Part shown: positions 1 through 6,514 of the stretch, in pieces
Numbering within the stretch: the first letter of the stretch is position 1
How the letters are laid out: each line of letters begins with the position of its first letter
From: Anaerolinea sp.
GTDB taxonomy: Bacteria > Chloroflexota > Anaerolineae > Anaerolineales > Villigracilaceae
DNA length: 8,140 nt
Assembly: GCA_020720965.1 (NCBI GenBank)
Contig: DYNS01000121.1
Span: 1-8,140 of the forward strand
Direction of reading: 5' to 3'
Made by a program: the position numbers and the translations under genes
Notes under the pieces: generated by a model
Database searches by the model: none
The model's input: the letters and a program-made list of their open reading frames with translations, nothing else
Told to the model about the DNA's origin: nothing

Positions 1-735
1 CTCGCCCTGCAAGATGAAGATGAAACCGTGCGAGGCTCCGCCCTCGGCATTCTGCGCGAAACCGAAGACCCCCGCCTGCTCCCCCGCCTCCTCAACATCC
101 TCGCCGCCGACCCTGCGCTGGTCTGCCGCGCCGCTGCCGCCGACACGCTGGGGCAGTTTATGCGCCTCGGTGAAGAAGGACAAATCCCCGCCCGTGACGC
201 CCAAACCGTCCGCGCCGCCCTCCTCGCCGCCTGCCAAAGCCACGAACCCATGCTCGCCCGCCCCGCCCTCGCCTCCCTCGCCTACGCCACCGACCCGCAA
301 GTGAGCGACCTTCTCGCCCAAGCCTTCGAGCGCCCGGACTCGCGCTGGCAAGAAACCGCCCTCCTCGCCGCCGCCCACTCCGCCGACTCGCGCTGGCAAG
401 GTGAAGTCCTCGCCGCCCTCGGCAGCCCTAACGCCTCGGTGCGCCGCGCCGCCGCCGAAGCCGCCGGAGAGTTGGAACTAAAAACCGCCCGCCCAACCCT
501 GCTGCAAATGTTGGAAGACGAAGAAGAAGACCCCGAAACCATCGCCGCCATCGTCTGGTCCCTCTCCCAAATTGGCGGTGAAGATGTCCGCACCTACTTG
601 GAAACCCTCCTCGACCAAAGCGAAGATGACGACTTCATCACCCTGCTGGAAGATGCGCTGGACAACCTCGCCTTCACCGAAGACCTGGAAAAGTTCGACC
701 TCCTCGCCATAGACGAAGAAGAACCCCCCGCCTAA
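1..735 (+). CDS. HEAT-repeat domain protein, 5' truncated
   Basis: The frame is open from the first base of the window to a TAA at 733-735, giving 244 codons of a longer protein whose start lies upstream; the internal ATG at 28 is not a convincing start because the preceding codons continue the same repeat pattern. The residues form successive pairs of amphipathic helices rich in Ala, Leu, Asp and Arg, with phrases such as DETVRGSALGIL, NASVRRAAAEAAGEL and DPETIAAIVWSLSQIGG, typical of HEAT/PBS-lyase-type repeats. Such proteins form curved solenoids that usually scaffold protein-protein contacts; no catalytic residues are visible. The last 45 residues are strongly acidic (runs of Asp/Glu) and end in EEEPPA. 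A strong terminator follows, so this gene ends its own transcript. The fold is well supported; the partner or process is unknown. Confidence 0.85.
   Translation, partial: LALQDEDETVRGSALGILRETEDPRLLPRLLNILAADPALVCRAAAADTLGQFMRLGEEGQIPARDAQTVRAALLAACQSHEPMLARPALASLAYATDPQVSDLLAQAFERPDSRWQETALLAAAHSADSRWQGEVLAALGSPNASVRRAAAEAAGELELKTARPTLLQMLEDEEEDPETIAAIVWSLSQIGGEDVRTYLETLLDQSEDDDFITLLEDALDNLAFTEDLEKFDLLAIDEEEPPA
337..400 (+). repeat. 16-bp direct repeat pair inside the HEAT gene
   Basis: The 16-mer gactcgcgctggcaag occurs at 337-352 and again, identically, at 385-400. The copies are 48 nt (16 codons) apart and in the same reading frame, and both encode DSRWQ. This is an exact nucleotide-level echo of the protein repeat, not a mobile element; it may reflect a recent internal duplication or gene conversion between repeat units. 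Confidence 0.6.
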
Positions 736-754
736 GAACCCGCCCGCCTCGCCT

Positions 755-790
755 GCCGCAGAGAAAAAATCTCTCTGCGGCTTTTTCTTT
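755..790 (+). terminator. Intrinsic (Rho-independent) terminator after the HEAT gene
   Basis: A perfect 10-bp stem pairs 755-764 (gccgcagaga) with 772-781 (tctctgcggc) around a 7-nt loop (aaaaatc). It is followed directly by a T-rich tract, tttttcttt, at 782-790. It starts 20 nt after the HEAT gene stop and points the same way, separating that gene from the downstream operon. Confidence 0.88.
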
Positions 791-814
791 GCGCCAGAAC
801 CTCTCAATACCAAG

Positions 815-820
815 TAAAAT
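815..820 (+). promoter_or_regulatory. Putative -10 element of the transporter operon, near-leaderless
   Basis: TAAAAT at 815-820 matches the sigma-70-type -10 pattern TAnnnT and sits between the terminator and the ATG at 830. Transcription starting about 7 nt downstream would begin near 827, leaving 0-3 nt before the start codon. No Shine-Dalgarno sequence precedes that ATG (the upstream bases are caccctgcc), which fits a leaderless or nearly leaderless message. I see no convincing -35 box at the expected spacing. Confidence 0.4.
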
Positions 821-829
821 CACCCTGCC

Positions 830-1747
830 ATGAACCTCCCCAGCCTGCTTACCGCCTTTGCCAACAACATTTTGCCCATTATGCTCATCAGCGGGGCGGC
901 GTTTGCGGTGGGCAAAGCCCTGCAAATCGACTCGCGCTCAGTTGGCAGGCTCTCGTTTTACTTTTTTAGCCCGGTGCTGGTCTTCAACCTGCTCATCAGC
1001 AGCCCCCTGCCCCTTAAGCAAATTTTGCAAGCCGGGGCGCTCGCCCTCCTCATCAGCCTCCTTTCCGGCTTGGCAGCCTATTTGGTGGGAAAACTCCTGC
1101 GCTGGGAAACTCCCCTGCTCATCTCCGTCATGGTCACGGTCATGTTTGCCAACAACGGCAACTACGGCATCCCCCTCGTCTCTTTTGCCTTCGGCGAAGC
1201 CGCCCTGGCACATGCCAGCATTTACTTTGTCTTTTCCTCCCTCCTCACCAACAGCCTCGGCGTTCTCATTGCCTCTCTGGGGCATCTCAACTTCAAAAAC
1301 GCCCTGCTGGGCGTCTTCAAAGTCCCCACCATTTACGCCGTATTGGCGGCAGCCCTGCTCAACTTCTTTCACCTTTCCCTGCCCACCCCCTTGGCGCGGA
1401 CGGTGAACCTGGCGGCAGGCGCAGGCGTGCCGATGATGATAGTCCTGCTGGGGCTGGAACTACGCAACGCCCGCTGGAACAACAACCTCACCGCCATCGC
1501 CGCCGCCGCAGGCATCCGCCTCCTGCTCAGCCCCCTCCTCGGCATGGGGCTTGTTCCCGCCTTGGGGATGCAGGGCACGGCACAGCAAGCCGGAGTTTTG
1601 CAGGCGGGCATGTCCTCCGCCGTTGCCAGCATCAACCTCGCGGCGGAATATCGCCTTAATGCGCCCCTGGTTGCCGCCATCGTCCTCGTCAGCACCCTCC
1701 TCAGTCCCCTCACCCTCACCCCTCTCATTCTTTTGCTAGGGAATTAA
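830..1747 (+). CDS. AEC-family (auxin efflux carrier type) transporter
   Basis: This 305-residue, highly hydrophobic protein has about ten predicted membrane segments in two halves separated by a loop near residues 145-165, the size and layout usual for the AEC family (BART superfamily). Near the middle of the first half is the unwound-helix signature NNGNYGIP at residues 108-115, which resembles the N-x-G-N-x-G-x-P motif of these carriers. In the second half, GAGVPMMIVLLGLEL and the late stretch QAGMSSAVASINLAAEY match the mirrored conserved elements. Family members are secondary transporters in the cytoplasmic membrane that export or exchange organic anions such as malate or other carboxylates; the substrate cannot be read from sequence. 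The ATG at 830 has no Shine-Dalgarno sequence but lies just after a -10-like box. It is the first gene of a tight operon: the peptidase starts 1 nt after its stop. Confidence 0.88.
   Translation: MNLPSLLTAFANNILPIMLISGAAFAVGKALQIDSRSVGRLSFYFFSPVLVFNLLISSPLPLKQILQAGALALLISLLSGLAAYLVGKLLRWETPLLISVMVTVMFANNGNYGIPLVSFAFGEAALAHASIYFVFSSLLTNSLGVLIASLGHLNFKNALLGVFKVPTIYAVLAAALLNFFHLSLPTPLARTVNLAAGAGVPMMIVLLGLELRNARWNNNLTAIAAAAGIRLLLSPLLGMGLVPALGMQGTAQQAGVLQAGMSSAVASINLAAEYRLNAPLVAAIVLVSTLLSPLTLTPLILLLGN
1738..1743 (+). promoter_or_regulatory. Shine-Dalgarno site for the peptidase gene
   Basis: AGGGAA at 1738-1743 lies inside the last codons of the transporter gene and ends 5 nt before the ATG at 1749. 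With the 1-nt intergenic gap it supports that start and translational coupling of the two genes. Confidence 0.6.
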
Positions 1748-1748
1748 G

Positions 1749-2945
1749 ATGCGCCACACTCTTCTGCTTCTGCTTCTCGCCTTCAGCCTGCTCTTGCCCT
1801 CTCCGGCAAGCGCCCAAAGCCCTGCCCCCGGCATCGATGCTCAAAATGTTCAGGTTGCCTACCTTTTTGGCAGCCAGGTTACTTTTCAGGCAACTTTGCC
1901 CCTGCCTGCCCAAACAATTCAGGCGCATATCCTCTTCCGGGCAGAGGGAGAAGCCGAAACCAGGCTGGCGGAAATACCCCTCGGCGCAGATGGCGAGACG
2001 ACCTTCATCTACCGCTTTGAGCAGGGAAATTTGCGCCCCTTTGCCAAAATCCGCTTTTGGTACAGGCTCACCCTTGCAGACGGGAGCGCCCTTCAGAGCC
2101 AGGAATTCTTCTTCCGTTATGTAGATAACCGCTTTCCCTGGCAAACCCTTCAGGAGCAGAACATCTTCGTTCACTGGTACGCCGGGGATGTTGAATTTGG
2201 GCAACTCGCCCTGGATGCCGCCCGCCGGGGTTTGCAAAACGCCCAAACCCTCTTCCCCTCCCTCCGCGCCGACCCCATAGACCTTTATATCTACGCCTCC
2301 AACGCCGACTTGCAACCCGCCCTCGGTGCAAGCGCCCAAACCTGGTCTGGAGGGCATGCCAGCCCGGATTTGCGTACCGGCCTGGTTGCCATTGCCCCCA
2401 GCCTGGAACAACGCCTGGATATGGAGCGAAAAATCCCCCACGAAATTGCCCACATTTTGCATTACGACCAATCTGGCGCAAACTATCCCAACCAACCCAC
2501 CTGGCTGCGGGAGGGAATTGCCTCCTATGTGGAAGTAACCCCCTTGCCAGAATATAACAGCGCCCTGCTTGCCGCCGCCCAAGCCAACGCCATTTTGCCC
2601 TTCACCGACCTGTGCGCCTCCTTCCCCTCGGATAGCGGCAGAGCCTTCCTTGCCTATGCCCAATCCGAATCGTTTACCCGCTATATCGTCAATACCTACG
2701 GGCAATCCGGCTTACTCGCCCTCATCCATGCCTACCAGGACAACCTGAGCTGCGAACAAGGCGCAACCCGCGCCCTGGGCAAACCCCTCTCCCAACTGCA
2801 AAGAGACTGGCAGTTTTCTGTCCTTAACCAAAACCCCCTCCTCGCCGCCCTGCTCAACACCTTTCCGTACCTGGCAATTCTCAGCCTCACCATGCTCCTG
2901 CCCCTCGGCAATGCCCTCACCTTCCGCCGCCATGCCAAACGTTAA
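1749..2945 (+). CDS. Exported, membrane-anchored gluzincin zinc metallopeptidase (peptidase MA-like)
   Basis: The 398-residue product begins with a classic signal peptide: MRH, a Leu-rich core, then PSPASAQ with likely cleavage after ASA near residue 22. Residues about 27-125 are beta-rich with no motif I recognise. The catalytic part carries HEIAH at 231-235 (zinc ligands His231 and His235, catalytic Glu232), followed by WLREGIASY with Glu255 as third ligand, the spacing and wording of gluzincins of the peptidase MA-like group. Cys289 and Cys335 are the only cysteines in the mature part and could form a disulfide outside the cell. A family-typical tail (ALGKPLSQLQRDW) follows, then one hydrophobic segment near 365-390 and a basic end RRHAKR. 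Predicted topology is catalytic domain outside, anchored by the C-terminal helix. The substrate is unknown. It lies between a transporter and acylphosphatase in one operon. Confidence 0.85.
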   Translation: MRHTLLLLLLAFSLLLPSPASAQSPAPGIDAQNVQVAYLFGSQVTFQATLPLPAQTIQAHILFRAEGEAETRLAEIPLGADGETTFIYRFEQGNLRPFAKIRFWYRLTLADGSALQSQEFFFRYVDNRFPWQTLQEQNIFVHWYAGDVEFGQLALDAARRGLQNAQTLFPSLRADPIDLYIYASNADLQPALGASAQTWSGGHASPDLRTGLVAIAPSLEQRLDMERKIPHEIAHILHYDQSGANYPNQPTWLREGIASYVEVTPLPEYNSALLAAAQANAILPFTDLCASFPSDSGRAFLAYAQSESFTRYIVNTYGQSGLLALIHAYQDNLSCEQGATRALGKPLSQLQRDWQFSVLNQNPLLAALLNTFPYLAILSLTMLLPLGNALTFRRHAKR

Positions 2946-3219
2946 ACGACTTCACTTTTGGGTCAGCGGCAGGGTGCAAAACGTAGGTTTCCGCGCCTAT
3001 GTTGCCCAACAAGCCTGGCAGTTGGGGCTAACCGGCTGGGTACGCAACCGGGGCTGGGACGAAGTGGAAGCCCTGGCAGAAGGCGACCCCCAAGCCCTGC
3101 AAACCTTCGCCGCCGCCCTGCAAAAAGGACCCTCCGCCTCGCGGGTGGATGCCCTGCGCCAGGAAGAAGAACCCGTTACCGGGGAGTTTCCCCGCTTTGA
3201 AATTCGCTCATCGAGATGA
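2932..3219 (+). CDS. acyP: Acylphosphatase
   Basis: This 95-residue protein is the usual length for an acylphosphatase (EC 3.6.1.7), a small cytosolic enzyme that hydrolyses carboxyl-phosphate bonds such as acetyl-phosphate or 1,3-bisphosphoglycerate. The signature appears as GRVQNVGFR (residues 13-21), with phosphate-binding Arg21, and GWVRN (35-39), with catalytic Asn39; KGPSASRV is the usual late motif. Two positions are unusual: the normal VQGVGFR reads VQNVGFR, and the usual DG before VEA is replaced (RGWDEVEA). Active-site residues are intact, so activity is likely. I chose the ATG at 2932 because it fits the family N-terminus; it overlaps the end of the peptidase gene by 14 nt and has no clear Shine-Dalgarno sequence, suggesting coupling. 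An in-frame ATG at 2911 would add seven residues unlike the family. Confidence 0.9.
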   Translation: MPNVKRLHFWVSGRVQNVGFRAYVAQQAWQLGLTGWVRNRGWDEVEALAEGDPQALQTFAAALQKGPSASRVDALRQEEEPVTGEFPRFEIRSSR

Positions 3220-3223
3220 CCCC

Positions 3224-4048
3224 ATGACAACCGCCTCCCCCTGGAGACTGCTCCTCACCCCCGCCGCCCCCGGCGCCTGGAATATGGCAGTGGACGAAGC
3301 CATTTTGCGCCAAGCCGGAAGCCGCCAAAGCCCGCCCACCCTGCGCCTGTATGCCTGGCAGCCCGCCTGCCTTTCCCTCGGCTACGCCCAACCCTTTGCG
3401 GATGTAGATACCGCCCGTTTGCGGCAGCGCGGTTGGGAGGTCGTCCGCCGCCCCACCGGCGGACGCGCCATTTTGCACGCCGATGAACTGACCTATTCCC
3501 TCTGCGCCGCGTTGGATGAACCCTTGCTGCAAAGCGCCACCATTTTGGAAAGTTACCAAAGGCTGGCAGTCCTGCTCATCCAAGCCGCCCAAAGCCTGGG
3601 CATTGCGGCGGAGATGGCTTCTCATGCCCCTGCCACCCATACCGAAAAGGGACCGGTCTGCTTTGAAGAACCCTCTGCCTACGAAATTGTCGCCGGGGGA
3701 AAAAAGTTAATTGGCTCGGCGCAGGCGCGTAAAAAGGAGGGGGTGTTGCAGCATGGCAGTTTTCCCCTGCACGGCGACCTGACCCGCATCACGCAGGCGC
3801 TCGCCTTCCCCAACGAGCAGGCGCGAGAGATGGCAGCCCAAAAATTGCTGGGGCGCGCCACCACTGCCGAGAGGGTGACGGGCAGGGTTATCCCCTGGGA
3901 AACGGCGGCGCAGGCTCTTGTCCGGGCTTTTGAAGCAGGCACGGGCTTGGCTTTGGAGCGTGGAGAATTAACCGGCGCCGAAGAAGCCCTGGCGGAAGAG
4001 TTCTTCCAAAATAAATATGCCCACCCTGGTTGGACAGAGCGGGCATAA
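3224..4048 (+). CDS. lipM: Octanoyltransferase, LipM type (lipoate-protein ligase A family)
   Basis: The 274-residue protein belongs to the BirA/LplA/LipB cofactor transferase fold and has nearly the length of Bacillus LipM. It contains RRPTGGRAILHADELTYS, the lipoyl-binding motif, then PVCFEEPSAYEI with Cys146, and GGKKLIGSAQ with the conserved Lys161, followed by LQHGSFPL. A Cys in the CF-x-x-PS-x-YE context matches the catalytic Cys of LipM, which moves octanoyl from acyl carrier protein to a lipoyl domain through a thioester. ATP-dependent LplA ligases lack this Cys, so an octanoyltransferase is more likely than a ligase; LipL-type amidotransferase is a less likely alternative. The reaction is cytosolic and comes before LipA sulfur insertion; no lipA is in the window. 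I chose the ATG at 3224, 4 nt after the acylphosphatase stop; the open frame reaches further upstream but only inside that gene. Confidence 0.88.
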   Translation: MTTASPWRLLLTPAAPGAWNMAVDEAILRQAGSRQSPPTLRLYAWQPACLSLGYAQPFADVDTARLRQRGWEVVRRPTGGRAILHADELTYSLCAALDEPLLQSATILESYQRLAVLLIQAAQSLGIAAEMASHAPATHTEKGPVCFEEPSAYEIVAGGKKLIGSAQARKKEGVLQHGSFPLHGDLTRITQALAFPNEQAREMAAQKLLGRATTAERVTGRVIPWETAAQALVRAFEAGTGLALERGELTGAEEALAEEFFQNKYAHPGWTERA

Positions 4049-4069
4049 ACAGTTTTTTGCCGGGCAAGC

Positions 4070-4735
4070 CTAGGGGATGAAGATGACCTGCTCGTAACCC
4101 AGCGACTGAAAGAATTTATACAGGAATAGCTCGGCGTTGTTTTGCGCCTGTGCCAAAATTCCGTCTTCCATGACCGCCTTCAAAATTTCTTGTTCCGCTC
4201 TTTGGCGGGCGAGGGTTTCCAGGTCGTTTACGCCCTGAGTCAAAAGGCCGGTTTCGCGGTCATAAACGTAGGATTTGTTGTTGTCCAGGGTTACGATGAA
4301 GACTTCGGCGGCGGGCAGGCGCACGTTGAGAGCGCCGTTGGCGAGGAAGAGGTCCTGGGGTTGAATTTTGTCCATATCTATCCCTGCAATGGCGACCCCG
4401 TGCGCCACGAAGAGGAGCTTATCCCCGAACAGGAAGCCAAAATTGCCCTGCCCCACCTCGGCGGTGATGACCTTTTCCACGCTGTATTGAATCGTCTCCA
4501 GCCTTGCCAGGGCGCGGATTTCGTGAATGTAGGTTGCCGGGTCTGGGATGATAGTGGGGGTGGGGTGCATCAGGTCTGCCACCTGGGTTTGCAGGGCGGC
4601 ATTGCTCTCCTTAAAGGGTTGCATGGCTTCGTTGGCGCCTTGCACCGTTGCCTGCACAGACTGAACCAGGTAGTAACCTGCTCCTGCCAGCACAAGCAGG
4701 ACGATGAGAAAGAACACAACCGATTTTTTATCCAT
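4070..4735 (-). CDS. DUF4230 membrane-anchored protein
   Basis: The product has 221 residues. It starts MDKKS, then one hydrophobic helix (about residues 6-26), a Gln/Ala-rich, probably coiled segment (27-55), a Pro/Thr-rich link (PTPTIIPDP), and a soluble domain to the end. The domain contains ARLETIQYSVEKVITAE, LFGDKLLFVAHGVAIAGID, SYVYDRETGLLTQG and a C-terminal helix ending in LGYEQVIFIP, the pattern of DUF4230. The biochemical function of this family is not known to me. Most of the protein should lie outside the cytoplasm behind a single anchor. The ATG at 4735 is preferred because GAAAGGA at 4744-4750 lies 8 nt upstream of it; a GTG at 4756 would add seven residues and overlap the pgm stop. 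It follows pgm by 17 nt on the same strand, so the two are probably co-transcribed. It converges on lipM with a 21-nt gap in which I see no clear terminator. Confidence 0.8.
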   Translation of the reverse strand: MDKKSVVFFLIVLLVLAGAGYYLVQSVQATVQGANEAMQPFKESNAALQTQVADLMHPTPTIIPDPATYIHEIRALARLETIQYSVEKVITAEVGQGNFGFLFGDKLLFVAHGVAIAGIDMDKIQPQDLFLANGALNVRLPAAEVFIVTLDNNKSYVYDRETGLLTQGVNDLETLARQRAEQEILKAVMEDGILAQAQNNAELFLYKFFQSLGYEQVIFIP

Positions 4736-4743
4736 CCAATTTT

Positions 4744-4750
4744 TCCTTTC
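4744..4750 (-). promoter_or_regulatory. Shine-Dalgarno site that decides the DUF4230 start
   Basis: On the minus strand GAAAGGA is centred about 10 nt upstream of the ATG at 4735. A GTG-initiated version of the gene starting at 4756 would place this sequence inside the coding region, so the site supports the shorter start. Confidence 0.6.
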
Positions 4751-4752
4751 GC

Positions 4753-6405
4753 TCACACGCCGGAGGCGGCAAACGCCGCGCCGACAATTTGCTGGGCTTC
4801 TTCTATCACTTGTGCCAGGTGTTGCTCTCCCAAAAAGCTTTCGGCGTAGATTTTGTAAATGTCCTCGGTGCCGGAGGGGCGGGCGGCGAACCAGCCGTTT
4901 TGGGTCACTACTTTTAACCCGCCAATGGGGGCATCGTTGCCGGGGGCGCGGGTGAGGCGGGCGAGGATGACTTCTCCTGCCAGGGTTTGGGCTTGAACGG
5001 CGTTGGGGGAGAGATTTTTAAGGGCGTTCTTTTGAGCAGCGTTGGCAGGCGCGTCTATGCGCTGGTAGGCGGGAGCGCCAAAACGGGCGGTGAGGGCGAG
5101 GTAATGTTCACCGGGGTCGCGCCCGGTGTTGGCGGTGATTTCGGCGGCGAGCAGGTTGAGGAGGATGCCGTCTTTGTCGGTCGTCCAAACAGTTCCGTCT
5201 TTTCGCAGGAAGGATGCCCCGGCGCTTTCTTCCCCGCCGAAGCCGAAGGAGCCGTTGACCAGACCTTCCACAAACCATTTGAAGCCTACCGGAACTTCGG
5301 CGAGGTCTCGCCCCAGGTCTTGCGCCACCCGGTCTATCATGGAACTGGAGACGAGGGTTTTGCCCACTTTGGCATGTTTGCCCCACCCGGGACGGTGATT
5401 GTAGAGGTAGTGAATGGCAACCGCCAGGTAATGATTGGGGTTCAGCAGCCCGGCAGAGGGGGTGACGATTCCGTGCCGGTCTACGTCCGGGTCATTGCCG
5501 AAGGCGATGTCGAAGTCGTTTTTTAGCCCAATCAGCCCCGCCATCGCGTAGGGGGAGGAGCAGTCCATGCGGATTTTGCCGTCGTGGTCTAGGGACATGA
5601 AGGAGAATGCCGGGTCCAGGGCGCGGTTGACGACCGTGAGTTTGAGATGGTGAATTTCGGCAATCGCGTCCCAATAATGCAGGGCTGCCCCGCCCATGGG
5701 GTCTACCCCAATGTTTAGCCCGTCTGCGGCGGCTTTTTGCAAATCCAGCACGTTTGCCAGGTCCCGGATGTAAGGGGTGGCAAAGTCTTGTTCCTGGGTG
5801 GTGGGGGCGGTGAGGGCTTTTTGTAAAGGAATCCGGCGCACCTCTTTTAATCCGTTTTGCAGAATGGCGTTGGCTCTCGCCTGAATGCCGTTGGTAATTT
5901 CTGGTCCGGCTGGTCCGCCGTTGGGCGGGTTGTACTTAAAACCGCCGTCTTCTGGCGGGTTGTGGGAGGGGGTGATGACGATTCCATCTGCCAGCCCGGC
6001 GCTGCGTCCCCGGTTGTAGGCGAGGATGGCGTGCGAGATGACCGGGGTTGGGGTGTAGCCCCCGCCGGAGGGCAGGCGCACCTCCAGCCCGTTGGCGGCG
6101 AAGACCTCCAGCGCGGTGCTTTCGGCGGGCTCGGAGAGGGCGTGCGTATCTTTGCCGATGAAGAGCGGTCCGCTAATTCCGGCTTGCAGGCGATACTCTA
6201 CCAGCGCCTGGCAGACCGCCAAAATATGGGCTTCGTTAAAACTCCCGGCAGTGGAGGTGCCCCGATGCCCGGAAGTGCCAAAAGCCACCTGCCCGGCAGG
6301 CTCGGCGGGGTTGGGGGTGTGGGTGTAATAAGCAGAAACCAGGCGCGGGATGTTGGCGAGCGCTTGCAGCGGGGCGCGCCGACCGGCGAGGGGGTGTAGA
6401 GGCAT
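4753..6405 (-). CDS. pgm: Phosphoglucomutase (alpha-D-glucose phosphate-specific)
   Basis: The 550-residue protein matches the E. coli-type Pgm (546 residues) end to end. It interconverts glucose-1-phosphate and glucose-6-phosphate in the cytosol (EC 5.4.2.2), through a phosphoserine and a glucose-1,6-bisphosphate intermediate. Visible landmarks are FGTSGHRG (42-49), the phosphoserine loop TPSHNPPEDGG with Ser147, the magnesium loop DPDVDRHG with Asp305, Asp307 and Asp309, the sugar-specificity loop GEESAGASF (391-399), and the C-terminal phosphate-binding loop RPSGTED. All key residues are present. I chose the ATG at 6405 because AAGGAG lies 6 nt upstream and the protein then begins MPLHPLAG, like the family; a farther ATG at 6450 would add 15 low-complexity residues across the ribosome-binding site. 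It feeds glycogen, sugar-nucleotide and envelope synthesis. It shares a transcript with the DUF4230 gene and is divergent from the gene at 6515. Confidence 0.96.
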   Translation of the reverse strand: MPLHPLAGRRAPLQALANIPRLVSAYYTHTPNPAEPAGQVAFGTSGHRGTSTAGSFNEAHILAVCQALVEYRLQAGISGPLFIGKDTHALSEPAESTALEVFAANGLEVRLPSGGGYTPTPVISHAILAYNRGRSAGLADGIVITPSHNPPEDGGFKYNPPNGGPAGPEITNGIQARANAILQNGLKEVRRIPLQKALTAPTTQEQDFATPYIRDLANVLDLQKAAADGLNIGVDPMGGAALHYWDAIAEIHHLKLTVVNRALDPAFSFMSLDHDGKIRMDCSSPYAMAGLIGLKNDFDIAFGNDPDVDRHGIVTPSAGLLNPNHYLAVAIHYLYNHRPGWGKHAKVGKTLVSSSMIDRVAQDLGRDLAEVPVGFKWFVEGLVNGSFGFGGEESAGASFLRKDGTVWTTDKDGILLNLLAAEITANTGRDPGEHYLALTARFGAPAYQRIDAPANAAQKNALKNLSPNAVQAQTLAGEVILARLTRAPGNDAPIGGLKVVTQNGWFAARPSGTEDIYKIYAESFLGEQHLAQVIEEAQQIVGAAFAASGV

Positions 6406-6411
6406 GGGGAA

Positions 6412-6417
6412 CTCCTT
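6412..6417 (-). promoter_or_regulatory. Shine-Dalgarno site of pgm
   Basis: On the minus strand the sequence AAAAAAGGAG ends 6 nt before the ATG at 6405; positions 6412-6417 are the AAGGAG core. It is the strongest ribosome-binding site in the window and fixes the pgm start. Confidence 0.8.
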
Positions 6418-6449
6418 TTTTGAGGGTGGCAACGGATGTGGTGTTTCCA

Positions 6450-6455
6450 ATTCTA
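6450..6455 (-). promoter_or_regulatory. Possible -10 box of the pgm transcript
   Basis: TAGAAT on the minus strand fits the TAnnnT pattern and would start transcription near 6443, giving a leader of about 38 nt that contains the pgm ribosome-binding site. No good -35 hexamer is seen at normal spacing, so this is only a candidate. Confidence 0.3.
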
Positions 6456-6501
6456 GCCTTAACCGTCTTAAAAGAGTCGGGCAATTTGGGGCGCAGGCTT
6501 G

Positions 6502-6507
6502 TATAAT
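6502..6507 (+). promoter_or_regulatory. Consensus -10 box placed for a leaderless transcript
   Basis: A perfect TATAAT at 6502-6507 lies 7 nt before the ATG at 6515, so transcription would begin at or within a base or two of the start codon. The bases in between (gtttggg) hold no Shine-Dalgarno sequence. The expected -35 window near 6479-6484 (gggcaa) is not a match. This position argues strongly that 6515 is the true start and that the message has no leader. Confidence 0.6.
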
Positions 6508-6514
6508 GTTTGGG

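Noticed and set aside
1725..2705. A 326-codon open frame on the minus strand across the peptidase gene
   Set aside because: It is antisense to a gene with a signal peptide and complete zinc site; its translation is Gly/Gln-rich low-complexity text typical of the reverse of C-rich coding DNA.
3149..3223. Longer LipM starting at 3149
   Set aside because: The extra 25 codons lie in the acylphosphatase gene in another frame and do not resemble the LipM N-terminus; the ATG at 3224 gives the usual length.
4049..4069. Possible terminator between the convergent lipM and DUF4230 genes
   Set aside because: Only a tiny ttgcc/ggcaa hairpin with a one-base loop (4057-4067 area) and a T run on its wrong side; it does not meet the form of an intrinsic terminator.
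4142..4849. A 235-codon plus-strand open frame over DUF4230
   Set aside because: It lies opposite a clear DUF4230 protein and has no recognisable domain.
4987..6399. Two plus-strand open frames of about 180 codons (4987-5526, 5857-6399) opposite pgm
   Set aside because: Pgm is intact and matches its family throughout; these are Gly/Val-rich antisense shadows.
6406..6514. Small gene, RNA or operator palindrome in the divergent spacer
   Set aside because: No start-stop frame with a ribosome site and no convincing inverted repeat; only the promoter-like boxes and the pgm Shine-Dalgarno site can be supported.
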